From: Burkholderia sp. GAS332
Lineage (GTDB): Bacteria; Pseudomonadota; Gammaproteobacteria; Burkholderiales; Burkholderiaceae
Direction of reading: 5' to 3'
Length of the DNA: 64,000 nt
Assembly: GCA_900142905.1 (NCBI GenBank)
Contig: FSRV01000001.1
Span: 1,054,001-1,118,000 of the forward strand
The position numbers and the translations under genes were made by a program. Shown in pieces: positions 63,236 to 64,000 of the stretch. Numbering within the stretch: the first letter of the stretch is position 1; each line of letters starts with the position of its first letter. The notes below the pieces were generated by a model. It was not told the DNA's origin and made no database searches. It saw only the letters and a list, made by a program, of their open reading frames with translations.

Positions 63236-64000
63236 ATGTCTACTGAGTCACACGCCACCTCCTCATCCAGAGAATCCAAGGTCAAGACAGTTTTCCGCGT
63301 GGTCAGCGGCAACTTTCTTGAGATGTACGACTTCATGGTCTACGGCTATTACGCGTCCGCGATTGCCAAGACCTATTTCCCGAGTGGCAACGAATTCGCC
63401 TCGCTGATGCTGTCGCTGTCGGTATTCGGTGCGGGCTTCCTGATGCGCCCGCTCGGCGCCATCGTGCTGGGTGCCTACATCGACCATCACGGCCGGCGCA
63501 AAGGCCTGATCCTCACCCTCGGCCTGATGGCGCTCGGCACCCTCACGGTCGCCGCGATTCCAGGTTACGCGACCATTGGTGTGCTTGCCCCGGCGCTCGT
63601 GCTGTTCGGGCGGCTGCTGCAAGGCTTCTCCGCCGGGGTCGAACTGGGCGGCGTGTCGGTCTATCTGTCGGAGATCGCCACCAAGGGCAACAAGGGCTTC
63701 TATTGCGCGTGGCAGTCGGGCAGCCAGCAGGTTGCCGTGGTCTTCGCCGCGCTGATCGGCGTGTTCCTGAACAAGTTGTTGCCGGCTGACCAGATGACGG
63801 CCTGGGGCTGGCGCGTGCCGTTCCTGATCGGCTGCCTGATCGTGCCGTTCCTGTTCCTGATCCGCCGTTCGTTGCAGGAAACCGAGGAGTTCAAGGCGCG
63901 CAAGCATCATCCGAGCATGGGCGAGATCATGAAGACGATGGTCGCGAACTGGGGCATCGTGCTGGGCGGGATGGGCATGGTCATCATGACCACCGTGTCG
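63236..64000 (+). CDS. MHS-family MFS transporter, citrate/tricarballylate:H+ symporter-like (partial)
   Basis: The first 255 codons, open to the edge of the window, so the C-terminus is missing. Opening [30 protein letters not shown] is typical of the CitA/TcuC branch. The MHS motif between helices 2 and 3 reads [18 protein letters not shown], and [20 protein letters not shown] follows. About six membrane segments are encoded here. The ATG at 63236 is preceded by AAGAGA; an ATG five bases upstream is out of frame. A long minus-strand frame over the same stretch is its shadow. Confidence 0.9.
   Translation, partial: MSTESHATSSSRESKVKTVFRVVSGNFLEMYDFMVYGYYASAIAKTYFPSGNEFASLMLSLSVFGAGFLMRPLGAIVLGAYIDHHGRRKGLILTLGLMALGTLTVAAIPGYATIGVLAPALVLFGRLLQGFSAGVELGGVSVYLSEIATKGNKGFYCAWQSGSQQVAVVFAALIGVFLNKLLPADQMTAWGWRVPFLIGCLIVPFLFLIRRSLQETEEFKARKHHPSMGEIMKTMVANWGIVLGGMGMVIMTTVS

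Noticed and set aside
63263..63910. 215-codon minus-strand frame near the window end
   Set aside because: Antisense to the MHS transporter, whose plus-strand frame stays open to the window edge and carries clear MFS motifs.

Overview
The window looks like a chromosomal segment of Burkholderia sensu lato, most likely Paraburkholderia. This rests on the high-GC coding pattern, the block yicC-gmk-rpoZ-spoT followed by tRNA-Arg genes and greB, a Burkholderia-type trimeric porin, and the general protein style. No similarity search was possible, so the genus is an inference. Almost all of the sequence is coding; there is no rRNA, CRISPR array or recognisable prophage.

Layout. 1-6.2 kb: information-processing and stringent-response genes (yicC, gmk, rpoZ, spoT, a NinX-like gene), two tandem tRNA-Arg(ACG) genes each with its own terminator, and greB. 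6.3-14.9 kb: an outer-membrane porin, a strong small-RNA candidate made of three hairpins, a cold-shock gene with a long leader, an exonuclease/GIY-YIG fusion, a periplasmic chorismate mutase, a 49-residue small ORF, and a divergent aldo-keto reductase/LysR pair. 14.9-20.8 kb: tRNA-Thr(CGT), fbp, a higBA toxin-antitoxin module with a clear promoter/operator, pepN and a lipoprotein. 21.3-40.7 kb: a large, tightly overlapping aryl-polyene pigment operon: chain-length factor, acyltransferase, two carrier proteins, ligase-dehydratase fusion, glycosyl/acyltransferase fusion, MIO ammonia lyase, thioesterase, LolA-like and MMPL export proteins, three full ketosynthases, dehydratase and ketoreductase. 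Two paralogous secreted proteins, a methyltransferase and a halogenase-like flavoprotein follow. 40.8-48.6 kb: a purine-catabolism operon on the minus strand (xdhA, xdhB, xdhC, adenine/adenosine deaminase, guanine deaminase). 49-54 kb: dsbB and an amide-utilisation group (amidase, GntR regulator, MFS permease, DUF2848 protein). 54-64 kb: a CPA2 antiporter, a glutamine-amidotransferase-type hydrolase with a long disordered extension, a coiled-coil secreted protein, a mobile element, a membrane-anchored hypothetical protein, a GNAT acetyltransferase and the start of an MHS-family transporter that runs off the end.

The most striking object is at 59042-60866. It is a 1825-bp unit bounded by perfect 25-bp terminal inverted repeats and flanked by a 10-bp direct repeat. 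It carries an HTH/Fic gene pair of the mobile mystery protein A/B type, a promoter buried in a 20-bp perfect inverted repeat, and a decayed ORF, but no transposase. It sits exactly in the loop of what was a bidirectional Rho-independent terminator between two convergent genes; joining the flanks restores a perfect 10-bp stem. This reads as a non-autonomous transposable toxin-antitoxin cassette, which may be undescribed.
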